From NCBI GenBank assembly GCA_937902285.1, contig CALGTB010000057.1:1-18786 (forward strand): a DNA stretch of 18,786 bases, in the 5' to 3' direction. Below the pieces are notes generated by a model, which made no database searches, was not told the DNA's origin, and saw nothing but the letters and a program-made list of their open reading frames with translations. Source of the DNA: an uncultured Actinomycetes bacterium (GTDB lineage Bacteria; Actinomycetota; Actinomycetes; S36-B12). This document shows, piece after piece, positions 7,082 to 12,320 of the stretch (positions are counted from its first letter, which is position 1; each line of letters begins with the position of its first letter). The position numbers and the translations under genes are program-made.

Positions 7082-7087
7082 CAGGCC

Positions 7088-7603
7088 ATGAGCGACTCCC
7101 GCCCGCCCCATCCGTACCGCATCACGGTCGTCTGCCTCGGCAACATCTGCCGCTCGCCGATCGGGGAGGCCGTGCTCCGGGCGCGGATCCAGGAGGCCGG
7201 GCTGGACGACCGGGTCGTCGTCGACTCGGCCGGCACCGGCGACTGGCACCTCGGGCAGGGGGCCAACCCGCGCGCGGTGGCCGTGCTCGACGCGGCGGGC
7301 TACCCGAACGACCACACGGCCCGGCAGATCACCCCGGAGTGGTTCGACGGGATCGACCTCGTGCTCGCCATGGACGAGGCGAACTACGCCGACCTCGCCC
7401 GCCTGCTGGCCCGCAGCGGCGCCAGCACCGAGCTGCGGATGCTCCGGTCGTTCGACCCGGACCTCGCCCACCTGCCGGAGCCGCATCCGGACCTCGTCGT
7501 GCCCGACCCGTACTACGGCACGGACCAGGACTTCGTCGACGTCCTGCACATGGTCGAGAAAGCCAGCGGCGGCGTGGTCTCCCACGCCGCCGCTGCGAGC
7601 TAG
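7088..7603 (+). CDS. Low-molecular-weight protein tyrosine phosphatase
   Basis: 171-residue cytoplasmic phosphatase that removes phosphate from tyrosine (or arsenate reductase fold relatives from other substrates). The catalytic P-loop C-x5-R is CLGNICR (16-22), followed by SPIGEAV as in true LMW-PTPs. The general acid is D140 in PDPYYG (139-144). An LAMDEANY stretch (93-100) is also typical. Length is close to the family norm of 150-165. The ATG at 7088 is preceded by TAGCCT six bases upstream and no Shine-Dalgarno, suggesting a leaderless message. The gene stands alone, divergent from dnaB and convergent on a DUF805 gene 15 bases beyond its stop. Its last codons form a 14-base-pair hairpin. 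The physiological substrate is unknown. Confidence 0.95.
   Translation: MSDSRPPHPYRITVVCLGNICRSPIGEAVLRARIQEAGLDDRVVVDSAGTGDWHLGQGANPRAVAVLDAAGYPNDHTARQITPEWFDGIDLVLAMDEANYADLARLLARSGASTELRMLRSFDPDLAHLPEPHPDLVVPDPYYGTDQDFVDVLHMVEKASGGVVSHAAAAS
7564..7595. terminator. Perfect 14-bp hairpin in the phosphatase 3' end, possible bidirectional terminator
   Basis: Arms 7564-7577 (CAGCGGCGGCGTGG) and 7582-7595 are perfectly complementary with loop TCTC. The hairpin lies inside the last codons of the phosphatase gene and 24 bases past the stop of the convergent DUF805 gene. On the minus strand it is followed by GGCTTTCTCG, a weak T-rich run; on the plus strand there is no T-run. It may end transcription from both sides, better on the minus strand. 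Confidence 0.5.
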
Positions 7604-7618
7604 TCGAACACCAGGGGG

Positions 7619-7984
7619 CTACGCCGTCGGCGGGGGTCCGTACTGGTTGTCGCCGGCGGTCCCGGGCTGCGCCCAGAAGATGATCATGATGATCCAGCCC
7701 ACGCAGGGGATGAGCCAGAGCAGCTGCAGCCAGCCGCTCTTGCCTGTGTCATGCAGGCGGCGGCAGCCGACGGCCAGCGTCGCGAGCAGGAGCAGCAGAG
7801 AGATGATCCAGCCGATGATGGTGAAGAAGCCGCTGCCGCCCCGACCCGCGCCGGTGATCAGCGAGACGACGAAGTTGACGATGATGACGAAGAGGTAGAA
7901 GTACCAGAACGCCGGGCGCGACGACCGCCCCTCGAAGTTCGTGATGTTGTTGAAGCCTGACGAGATTGCCTGACCGAAGCCCAT
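7619..7984 (-). CDS. DUF805 family small membrane protein (third of tandem set)
   Basis: 121 residues. N-terminal amphipathic entry with FEGRSSRPAFWYFYLF (17-32), hydrophobic segments about 26-46, 53-72 and 86-105, then signature GCRRLHDTGKSGWLQLL (73-89) and the family tail GDNQYGPPP (111-119). The usual acidic residue of the R-x-E-F-W motif is Ala here (RPAFW), unlike the two neighbouring copies. The ATG at 7984 has a strong ribosome-binding site (AGGAGG, 4 bases before it). It follows two other DUF805 genes on the same strand, separated from the second by 108 bases containing a hairpin, so it may be a separate transcript. DUF805 proteins are inner-membrane proteins of unknown function. Confidence 0.9.
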   Translation of the reverse strand: MGFGQAISSGFNNITNFEGRSSRPAFWYFYLFVIIVNFVVSLITGAGRGGSGFFTIIGWIISLLLLLATLAVGCRRLHDTGKSGWLQLLWLIPCVGWIIMIIFWAQPGTAGDNQYGPPPTA

Positions 7985-8048
7985 GGGTCCTCCTGCATTG
8001 CGGCGCCCGCATGGCGCGCTTCGACCACATTGTTCGCCCTGCGGGGCC

Positions 8049-8081
8049 GGGGAGCCAGCGTTTCGCGCGAACTGGCCCCCC
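8049..8081 (-). terminator. Hairpin between second and third DUF805 genes
   Basis: Arms 8049-8058 and 8072-8081 pair over ten positions with one A/C mismatch (GGGG-A-GCCAG against CTGGC-C-CCCC). The 13-base loop contains TTCGCGCGAA, itself a palindrome. It sits 11 bases past the stop of the second DUF805 gene. There is no T-run after it, so termination is possible but unproven; it could also be a processing or stability element. Confidence 0.4.
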
Positions 8082-8092
8082 GGCGCGTCGCG

Positions 8093-8503
8093 CTAGGCGG
8101 GCTTGGGTCCGTAGGCGTTGTCGCCCGGCGTGCCCTCCATGACCCAGAAGACGAGCAGCACGATGTTGCCGCACGGGACCAGGAGCAGCAGCTGGAGCCA
8201 GCCGGACTGCCCGCGGTCGTGCAGGCGCCGGCAGCCCACAGCCAGGAACGGGATGTAGAGGGCCAGCGAGGCGAGTGCGCCGATGATGATCAGGACGAGG
8301 CCGAGCCAGAAGACGACGCCCGGGCTGCTCGAGTCGGACGACGCGGCAGCGCCGGCGATCATGAGGATGTAGCCGGGGAGCAGGACCACGAAGCTCACGA
8401 TCAGCGTGAACAGGTAGAACCACCAGAACTCCGACCGCGTGGCGCGGCCGTCGAACGTGGCGTACTTGCTGAGGCAGGAACGCACTGCCTGACCGAACGA
8501 CAT
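8093..8503 (-). CDS. DUF805 family small membrane protein (second of tandem set)
   Basis: 136 residues. Entry motif KYATFDGRATRSEFWWFYLF (13-32), hydrophobic segments about 27-52, 64-88 and 102-121, signature GCRRLHDRGQSGWLQLL (90-106) and tail GDNAYGPKP (127-135). A short serine-rich loop (55-60, SSDSSS) joins the first two membrane segments. The start at 8503 has AGGAGA 5 bases upstream. It lies 45 bases after the first DUF805 gene and probably shares its transcript. It and the first copy share the entry motif almost residue for residue, which points to duplication. Confidence 0.92.
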   Translation of the reverse strand: MSFGQAVRSCLSKYATFDGRATRSEFWWFYLFTLIVSFVVLLPGYILMIAGAAASSDSSSPGVVFWLGLVLIIIGALASLALYIPFLAVGCRRLHDRGQSGWLQLLLLVPCGNIVLLVFWVMEGTPGDNAYGPKPA

Positions 8504-8548
8504 TTCTTCTCCTAGGTTGAGCGCCTCACAGATGGGGGCGCGGGCCGA

Positions 8549-8974
8549 TCACGAGGTGGGCACCGGGCCGTACTTGTCGTCCGCCGGGATGGAGCGCTGG
8601 GTCCAGAACACGACGAGGATGATGAAGCCGATGCAGCAGACGAAGGTCAGGAGCCAGCCCCACAGCAGCCACATGCCCGAGTGCCCGGCATCGTGCAGGC
8701 GTCGGGCGCCGACCGCGAGGAACGGGAGCAGCATGGCCAGCGACGCCAGGCTGCTGAGGATGCCGACTCCCTCATTGAAGTAGGGCACGACCTGGTCGTT
8801 GATCCTGAAGTCCATGGTCGACGCACCGACCTGGAGGTTCAGGAGGTTGTCGATGATGTTGAGGATGACGATCACGATCACGTAGAAGAGGTAGAACCAC
8901 CAGAACTCGGACCGGGTAGCGCGGCCGCTGAACGTCGCGTACTTGCTGAACGCGGACTTGACGGCAGATCCCAT
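8549..8974 (-). CDS. DUF805 family small membrane protein (first of tandem set)
   Basis: 141 residues. Entry motif KYATFSGRATRSEFWWFYLF (11-30), hydrophobic segments about 25-42, 71-88 and 102-125, signature GARRLHDAGHSGMWLLW (89-105) and tail ADDKYGPVPTS (131-141). The loop between the first two segments (about 43-70) is longer and more polar than in the other copies. The ATG at 8974 has GAGGAGG 4 bases upstream. The gene starts only 12 bases after the T-run of the rplI terminator. It must therefore use read-through or a promoter buried in the terminator (see findings). No function is known for the family. Confidence 0.92.
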   Translation of the reverse strand: MGSAVKSAFSKYATFSGRATRSEFWWFYLFYVIVIVILNIIDNLLNLQVGASTMDFRINDQVVPYFNEGVGILSSLASLAMLLPFLAVGARRLHDAGHSGMWLLWGWLLTFVCCIGFIILVVFWTQRSIPADDKYGPVPTS

Positions 8975-8986
8975 GACGCCTCCTCG

Positions 8987-9029
8987 AAAACCACGACGGG
9001 CCGCACTCTACTGAGTGCGGCCCGTCGTG
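8987..9029 (-). terminator. Intrinsic terminator of the rpsF-ssb-rpsR-rplI operon
   Basis: Perfect 17-base-pair stem: arms 8992-9008 and 9013-9029, loop TACT read on plus (AGTA on the minus strand). On the minus strand the stem is followed by GTTTTCG, the T-run being 8987-8990. The stem begins 15 bases past the rplI stop. This is the clearest rho-independent terminator in the window. Confidence 0.9.
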
Positions 9030-9043
9030 TGGAGTGCTTCGCG

Positions 9044-9490
9044 TCAGCTGGCGACGACCTCGAGGACCACCGTGGCGGTGACGTCGGGGTGCACCTCGAC
9101 GGTGGCGGAGTGCTTGCCCACCGTCTTGATCGGGCTGCCGAGGGCGACCTTGCGCTTGTCGAGCACGGGGCCGCCGGCCGCCTTGACGGCGTCGGCCACG
9201 TCGGACGTGGTGATCGAGCCGAACAGTCGACCGGCCTCGCCGGCGCGGGCCGGCAGGGTGATCGTCAGCGACTCGAGCGCCTGCTTGATCTCGTTGGCAT
9301 GGCTGAGGTCACGGACCTCGCGCACCTTGCGGGCGCGCTTGATCTGGGTCACCTGCTTCTCGCCGCCGCGGGTCCATGCGATGGCGAAGCCACGCGGCAG
9401 GAGGTAGTTGCGGCCGTAGCCGTCCTTGACCTCCACCACGTCGCCGGGATCGCCGAGGCCGGCGACTTCCTGGGTAAGGATGAGCTTCAT
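9044..9490 (-). CDS. rplI: 50S ribosomal protein L9 (bL9)
   Basis: 148 residues, normal for the family. L9 binds 23S rRNA at the base of the L1 stalk and limits frameshifting and ribosome stacking. The N-terminal rRNA-binding domain has the L9 signature with GDVVEVKDGYGRNYLLPRGF (16-35); a long charged helix follows and then the C-terminal domain from about 80. The ATG at 9490 (MKLILTQEV) is chosen over a longer frame to 9550 because it matches the family start and has AGGAA 7 bases upstream; the extra residues would overlap rpsR. It is the last gene of the rpsF-ssb-rpsR-rplI operon, 19 bases after rpsR, and is followed by a strong terminator. Confidence 0.97.
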   Translation of the reverse strand: MKLILTQEVAGLGDPGDVVEVKDGYGRNYLLPRGFAIAWTRGGEKQVTQIKRARKVREVRDLSHANEIKQALESLTITLPARAGEAGRLFGSITTSDVADAVKAAGGPVLDKRKVALGSPIKTVGKHSATVEVHPDVTATVVLEVVAS

Positions 9491-9509
9491 GTCAGTTCCT
9501 GTTCTCTGA

Positions 9510-9782
9510 TCAGCGCGTGGTCGCGGTGTAGGGGAGAAGCGCCATCTCACGCGCGTTCTTCACGGCCATGGCGATGTCGCGCTGGTGCTGCGTGCAGTTG
9601 CCCGTCACGCGACGTGCGCGGATCTTGCCGCGATCGGAGATGAACTTGCGAAGCAGGTTCGTGTCCTTGTAGTCGATGGCCTTCACGCCGTCCTTGCAGA
9701 ACGCGCAGGCCTTCGCCTTGATGATCTTGTCCTTGCTGTTGCGCGACGACGTCTTGCGGTCGCCCTTGGAGTCTCGTGCCAT
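9510..9782 (-). CDS. rpsR: 30S ribosomal protein S18 (bS18), cysteine-containing type
   Basis: 90 residues. S18 pairs with S6 on the platform of the small subunit. Core motifs AIDYKDTNLLRKFISDRGKI and RRVTGNCTQHQRDIA are clear, ending in ALLPYTATTR. It has a C-x2-C pair (KACAFCKDG) and a third cysteine in GNC. This is the C+ form thought to bind zinc; many actinobacteria also have a C- paralogue used when zinc is low, elsewhere in the genome. The ATG at 9782 (MARDSKG) matches family starts and has AGGAG 10 bases upstream; the frame is open to 9815 but those residues look non-coding. Third gene of the operon, 57 bases after ssb. Confidence 0.97.
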   Translation of the reverse strand: MARDSKGDRKTSSRNSKDKIIKAKACAFCKDGVKAIDYKDTNLLRKFISDRGKIRARRVTGNCTQHQRDIAMAVKNAREMALLPYTATTR

Positions 9783-9839
9783 CTCGTTCGTGCTCCTGTC
9801 AGGTGCGTGCTGCACCGAGCTTGGGGTGTGGGGATGTGG

Positions 9840-10322
9840 TTAGAAGGGAGGCTCGTCGAAGCCCGCGCCGCCGGCCGGGCCGGCCGCCCACGGGTCGTCG
9901 GAGGAGCCCGACGAACCGGCGCCGCCGCTGTCGCCGCCGAAGCCGCCACCGCCGCGCTGCACCTTGTTGACCTTGGCGGTCGCGTACTTCAGCGACGGGC
10001 CGACCTCGTCGACCTCCATCTCGACGACCGTGCGCTTCTCGCCCTCGCGGGTCTCGTACGAGCGCTGCTTGAGCCGGCCGGTGACCACGACGCGCATGCC
10101 CTTGGTGAGGGACTCCGCGACGTTCTCGGCGTACTGGCGCCAGACGCTGCAGCGCATGAAGAGCGCCTCGCCGTCCTTCCACTCGTTCGTCGCCTTGTCG
10201 AGCACGCGAGGGGTGGACGCCACCGTGAACGAGGCCACGGCGGCACCGCTCGGGGTGAAGCGCAGTTCAGGGTCGCCGGTCAGGTTGCCGACGATGGTGA
10301 CGTTGACGTCGCCGGCGGCCAC
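9840..10322 (-). CDS. ssb: Single-stranded DNA-binding protein
   Basis: 160 residues. SSB coats single-stranded DNA at forks and during repair, and docks partner proteins through its C-terminal tip. OB fold about 1-112 (start MAAGDVNVTIVGNLTGDPEL; SVWRQYAENVAESLTKGMRV). Then comes a Gly/Ser-rich flexible linker from about 120 (RGGGGFGGDSGG) and the acidic tip FDEPPF. The GTG at 10322 overlaps the rpsF stop by one base (TAGTG), with GGGAG upstream inside rpsF, so the two are translationally coupled. The rpsF-ssb-rpsR order is conserved widely and links SSB supply to growth. Some actinobacteria have a second SSB for competence or sporulation; this one has the primary SSB context. Confidence 0.97.
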   Translation of the reverse strand: MAAGDVNVTIVGNLTGDPELRFTPSGAAVASFTVASTPRVLDKATNEWKDGEALFMRCSVWRQYAENVAESLTKGMRVVVTGRLKQRSYETREGEKRTVVEMEVDEVGPSLKYATAKVNKVQRGGGGFGGDSGGAGSSGSSDDPWAAGPAGGAGFDEPPF

Positions 10323-10630
10323 TACTCGGCTCCCACCGCAACGGGCTCCTCGGCGCGCATGACCTTGGTGCGCATGACGGCCTCGTTGAGAGACAGCTGG
10401 CGGTCGAGCTCCTTGACGGAGGCGACGGTCGCGTCGACGTGCAGGAGGGCGTAGATGCCCTCGGCCTTGTGGTTGATCTCGTAGGCCAGCCGACGACGTC
10501 CCCAGACATCGATCGAGTGGACGGTGCCACCATCAGCGCGGACGACGTTGAGGAACGCCTCCAGGCTCGGGGCGATGGTCTTCTCTTCCAGATCGGGATC
10601 GAGAATGACCATGATCTCGTAGCGACGCAT
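10322..10630 (-). CDS. rpsF: 30S ribosomal protein S6 (bS6)
   Basis: 102 residues, normal for the family. S6 binds S18 and the central domain of 16S rRNA. The sequence begins MRRYEIMVILDPDLEEKTIA and keeps DVWGRRRLAYEINHKAEGIY and LDRQLSLNEAVMRTKVMRAE. The ATG at 10630 is preferred over an in-frame TTG six bases upstream: it matches the family start and leaves AAGGAGG 10 bases before it. First gene of the operon. The 5' leader can fold so that the ribosome-binding site is paired, resembling the S6:S18 autoregulatory motif (see separate entry). Divergent from vapB, 200 bases away. Confidence 0.97.
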   Translation of the reverse strand: MRRYEIMVILDPDLEEKTIAPSLEAFLNVVRADGGTVHSIDVWGRRRLAYEINHKAEGIYALLHVDATVASVKELDRQLSLNEAVMRTKVMRAEEPVAVGAE

Positions 10631-10640
10631 GAACAACCCA

Positions 10641-10683
10641 CCTCCTTCGGACTAAGCGGTCACGGTCTCTCCGTGACAGGAGG
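10641..10683 (-). ncRNA. Candidate S6:S18 autoregulatory leader of rpsF
   Basis: In the minus-strand leader CCTCCT (10678-10683) can pair with the Shine-Dalgarno AGGAGG (10641-10646). Nested directly next to it is a perfect 7-base-pair hairpin (10671-10677 with 10659-10665, loop AGAGA). The 3' side carries a 12-base bulge, CGCTTAGTCCGA, with a CCG triplet next to the lower helix. A bulged CCG beside two helices is the hallmark I recall of the rpsF leader motif bound by the S6:S18 complex. Binding would close the ribosome-binding site. A further GC-rich hairpin can form upstream (GCCCGC at 10718-10723 with GCGGGC at 10695-10700). Confidence 0.5.
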
Positions 10684-10729
10684 GTGTTTCGCGTGCCCGC
10701 GGGTGCCGAGGCCCCCAGCGGGCGTCCAC

Positions 10730-10735
10730 AGGGTA
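10730..10735 (-). promoter_or_regulatory. Candidate -10 element of the rpsF operon
   Basis: TACCCT on the minus strand fits TAnnnT and would give a leader of about 93 bases, enough to hold the structures at 10641-10723. The -35 region is poor, so this is a weak call. Confidence 0.35.
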
Positions 10736-10803
10736 CCCGCCATGGGGTTGATCCCGGAAATCGCCGTTGCCACGCTCCCCTCATGACATCGAATCCGACT
10801 GCG

Positions 10804-10824
10804 TGGTACCAATTACGGTACCGT
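10804..10824. promoter_or_regulatory. vapBC promoter with two palindromic operator boxes
   Basis: TGGTACCA (10804-10811) and ACGGTACCGT (10815-10824) are perfect palindromes sharing the core GGTACC, with centres 12 bases apart. The second covers the -10 hexamer TACCGT (10819-10824). Six bases then lead to the ATG of vapB at 10831. A ribbon-helix-helix antitoxin bound here would block the promoter, the usual autoregulation of VapBC operons. Confidence 0.6.
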
Positions 10825-10830
10825 CAGGGC

Positions 10831-11100
10831 ATGGCCATGAACCTTCGCCTCCCCGAGGACCTCGCCGCGGGCCTTCGCGCGCTGGCTGTCGACACGGGCC
10901 GATCCCAGCAGGACCTCGCCCGCGAGGCGCTCGCCGCGTTCGTCCGCCAGCGGCTCGACACCCGGCTGAGCCCATGGCTGCGAGAGCACGGGCAGCCACC
11001 ACCCGGCCCCTTCCTCGCCATTCCGCCGGAGGATCGCATCCCCGTGCCCGGCGAGCTCGACAGCGTTGCCCTCGTGCGCCAGCAGCGAGGCGCTCGGTGA
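10831..11100 (+). CDS. vapB: VapB-type antitoxin, ribbon-helix-helix protein
   Basis: 89 residues. N-terminal ribbon-helix-helix DNA-binding domain: the strand MNLRLPEDL (3-11) and helices from LAAGLRALAVDTG and SQQDLAREALAAFVRQRL. The C-terminal third, proline-rich with LAIPPEDRIPVPGELD, would wrap and neutralise the toxin. The start at 10831 is chosen because a TACCGT hexamer lies exactly six bases upstream with no ribosome-binding site, pointing to a leaderless message; an in-frame ATG two codons later is possible. Longer frames upstream run through the operator and are rejected. The stop overlaps the vapC start by the GTGA arrangement. The pair sits between rpsF and xthA, interrupting the conserved block, so it may be an acquired module. 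Confidence 0.85.
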   Translation: MAMNLRLPEDLAAGLRALAVDTGRSQQDLAREALAAFVRQRLDTRLSPWLREHGQPPPGPFLAIPPEDRIPVPGELDSVALVRQQRGAR

Positions 11101-11504
11101 TCGTCGCCTACTGCGACTCGAGCATCCTGCTGGCCCGGATGCTCGACGAGCCGGGCAGTCAGAAGGCAGACGAGGTGGTGAGTGGCCTGTGTGAGAGCGG
11201 GGCCGTGCTCGTGACTTCACACCTCTCGACCGTCGAGGTCCGCCGAACGCTCGCCCGCGTGCTGAACGTGGCTGCCGACCAGCCCGAGGTCGCCCAGAAG
11301 GCGCGCGCCGTGCTCGGTGGGGTGCACACCCTCGACGTGACGGCTGAGGTTCTGCACATCGCTGGAGCCCTGCCCGTGATCCTGCTCAGGGCCCTGGATG
11401 CCGTCCATGTGGCGAGCGCCCTGCTCAGCGAGGCGAACGTCGTCGTCACGCATGACCGGCAGATGGCCCGCGCGTGCTCCGAGCTCGGCCTCGCGGTCGC
11501 CTGA
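11097..11504 (+). CDS. vapC: VapC-type toxin, PIN-domain ribonuclease
   Basis: 135 residues, standard VapC length. PIN-domain toxins cut tRNA or rRNA with a metal centre made of acidic residues. Visible ones are D7 in VAYCDSSILLA, E47 in LSTVEVRRTL, D101 in RALDAVHVASAL and D120 in VVTHDRQM. All four are present, so the nuclease looks active. The GTG at 11097 overlaps the vapB stop, giving coupled translation; a longer frame in from 10767 is an artefact of the open frame. It is followed after 30 bases by the promoter and start of xthA. RNA target is unknown. Confidence 0.9.
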   Translation: MIVAYCDSSILLARMLDEPGSQKADEVVSGLCESGAVLVTSHLSTVEVRRTLARVLNVAADQPEVAQKARAVLGGVHTLDVTAEVLHIAGALPVILLRALDAVHVASALLSEANVVVTHDRQMARACSELGLAVA

Positions 11505-11522
11505 GCGCGGAGGGTTCGCCGT

Positions 11523-11528
11523 TAGGGT
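11523..11528 (+). promoter_or_regulatory. Candidate -10 element, leaderless promoter of xthA
   Basis: TAGGGT fits TAnnnT and is followed by six bases (GGGGCC) and the GTG at 11535. No Shine-Dalgarno or convincing -35 is present. This promoter would also serve the two downstream genes. Confidence 0.5.
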
Positions 11529-11534
11529 GGGGCC

Positions 11535-12320
11535 GTGCGGATCGCGACCTGGAACGTCAACTCGATCGGGGCGCGCCTGCCCCGCGTGCTGGAGTGGCTG
11601 GAGTCCGCCAGCCCCGACGTCGTGGCCCTCCAGGAGCTCAAGTGCACCTCGGCCGACTTCCCGCACATGCCGATCCAGGCGCTGGGCTACGAGGCGGTGG
11701 CGCACGGCAACGGCCGCTGGAACGGCGTCGCCCTGCTGAGCCGGATCGGCCTCGAGGACGTCACCCTCGACCTCACCGACCAGCCGCCCTATGACGGCGT
11801 CGTCGAGACCCGCGCCGTCGGCGCCACGTGCGGCGGGGTCCGGCTCTGGAGCGTCTACGTGCCCAACGGCCGAGAGCCCGACCACGACCACTACTCCTAC
11901 AAGCTCGCGTGGTTCGACGCACTGCGCAGCACCGTGAAGACGGAGCTCGCGGCGGCTCCCGACACCCCACTCGCGGTGATCGGCGACTTCAACGTGGCAC
12001 CCACCGACGCCGACGTCTGGGACATCGCGCAGTTCATCGACTCGACCCATGTCACGGTGCCCGAGCGCGACGCCCTGGCAGCACTGCGTGCGGAGGGCCT
12101 CGTCGACCTCATGCCACGGTCGCTCAAGGGCGAGCCCTACACGTTCTGGGACTACCGCAACGGCGCCTTCCACCGCGGGTGGGGGATGCGCATCGACCTC
12201 GTCTACGCGAACCCCGCGTTCGCGGGCCTGGTGAGCGACACGTGGATCGACCGCAACGAGCGCAAGGGCAAGGGCGCGTCCGACCATGCCCCCGTCGTCA
12301 TCGACCTCGAGGCCCCATGA
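11535..12320 (+). CDS. xthA: Exodeoxyribonuclease III / AP endonuclease
   Basis: 261 residues. Repairs DNA by cutting at abasic sites and trimming 3' ends in base excision repair. EEP-fold catalytic residues are in place: N7 (ATWNVNS), E34 (ALQELK), Y108 (SVYVPNG), D151 and N153 (GDFNVA), D221 (RIDLVY), and D250-H251 (ASDHAP). Length matches the family. The GTG start gives MRIATWNVNS, the canonical beginning, and is preceded at six bases by TAGGGT with no ribosome-binding site. The stop overlaps the start of the FemAB-like gene (ATGA), so repair and cell-wall genes share a transcript. Other members of the family act on phosphodiesters more widely, but the motifs fit ExoIII best. Confidence 0.94.
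   Translation: MRIATWNVNSIGARLPRVLEWLESASPDVVALQELKCTSADFPHMPIQALGYEAVAHGNGRWNGVALLSRIGLEDVTLDLTDQPPYDGVVETRAVGATCGGVRLWSVYVPNGREPDHDHYSYKLAWFDALRSTVKTELAAAPDTPLAVIGDFNVAPTDADVWDIAQFIDSTHVTVPERDALAALRAEGLVDLMPRSLKGEPYTFWDYRNGAFHRGWGMRIDLVYANPAFAGLVSDTWIDRNERKGKGASDHAPVVIDLEAP

Noticed and set aside
10684..10830. Longer start for the VapB antitoxin
   Set aside because: The extra residues would run through the palindromic operator and the -10 hexamer, and do not resemble a ribbon-helix-helix N-terminus.
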